The notes beneath the pieces were generated by a model that saw nothing but the letters and a program-made list of their open reading frames with translations, searched no databases and was not told where the DNA came from. From Desulfocapsa sp. (GTDB lineage: Bacteria; Desulfobacterota; Desulfobulbia; Desulfobulbales; Desulfocapsaceae), in NCBI GenBank assembly GCA_020717935.1, contig DYDK01000096.1, positions 1 to 6,706 of the forward strand: a DNA stretch of 6,706 nucleotides, written 5' to 3'. How positions within the stretch are numbered: position 1 is the stretch's first letter; each line of letters starts with the position of its first letter. A program made the translations under genes and the position numbers. Positions 6,665-6,706 of this stretch are shown here, piece by piece.

Positions 6665-6706
6665 GGAGGCTACTCAAAATAAACTGGACAAAATTGCGCT
6701 CGGATT
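6665..6706. other. Non-repeat sequence abutting copy B
   Basis: Homology to copy A stops one base after the stem. The sequence that follows (GGAGGCTACTCAAAATAAAC, then TGGACAAAATTG) is unrelated. TGGACA near a junction recalls the ends of some IS3-group insertion sequences, but too little is visible to say. No gene is seen before the window ends. Confidence 0.25.

Noticed and set aside
6570..6665. A 31-codon frame (ATG at 6570, TAG at 6663) running through the copy B stem.
   Set aside because: A one-base length difference in the stem arm shifts the frame in copy A, where it stops after 17 codons. It is a by-product of the palindrome.
6664..6669. A consensus Shine-Dalgarno, AGGAGG.
   Set aside because: No ATG or GTG follows within a usable distance, and the first TTG is about 24 nt away.

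Overview
The window holds two complete, divergently transcribed housekeeping genes with a palindromic repeat element just past the 3' end of each. The leftward gene (292-2190, minus strand) encodes a PpiD-type, membrane-anchored periplasmic peptidyl-prolyl isomerase/chaperone. The rightward gene (2696-6502, plus strand) encodes a full-length single-chain phosphoribosylformylglycinamidine synthase, PurL, which carries out the fourth step of de novo purine synthesis. They share no obvious pathway. They are probably neighbours with separate promoters on either side of a gap of about 500 bp.

The organism looks like a diderm bacterium, because PpiD acts in the periplasm. Moderate GC in the genes, a low-GC intergenic region, a PpiD with SurA-like N-terminal helices and a large fused PurL would fit a Desulfobacterota (former deltaproteobacterial) genome. 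That placement is inference. The PurL reads more like the eukaryotic PFAS branch than the E. coli branch, judged from memory of those sequences.

Layout: 1-70 is edge sequence with no supported gene. 71-281 is a 211-bp, almost wholly palindromic repeat (copy A) with 14-bp perfect inverted ends and a long inner stem. 292-2190 is ppiD. 2191-2695 is the divergent intergenic region: a strongly purine-biased half next to ppiD, then a 16-bp palindrome, then a leader before purL with nested complementary segments that may form a regulated RNA structure. 2696-6502 is purL. 6505-6537 is a hairpin right after the tandem purL stops. 6523-6664 is the second repeat copy (copy B), inverted relative to copy A. 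6665-6706 is unrelated sequence that replaces the right half of copy B.

No defence system, CRISPR array, tRNA, rRNA or intact transposase gene is visible. The least explained parts are the repeat family, which sits in the same orientation behind both genes, and the structured purL leader.
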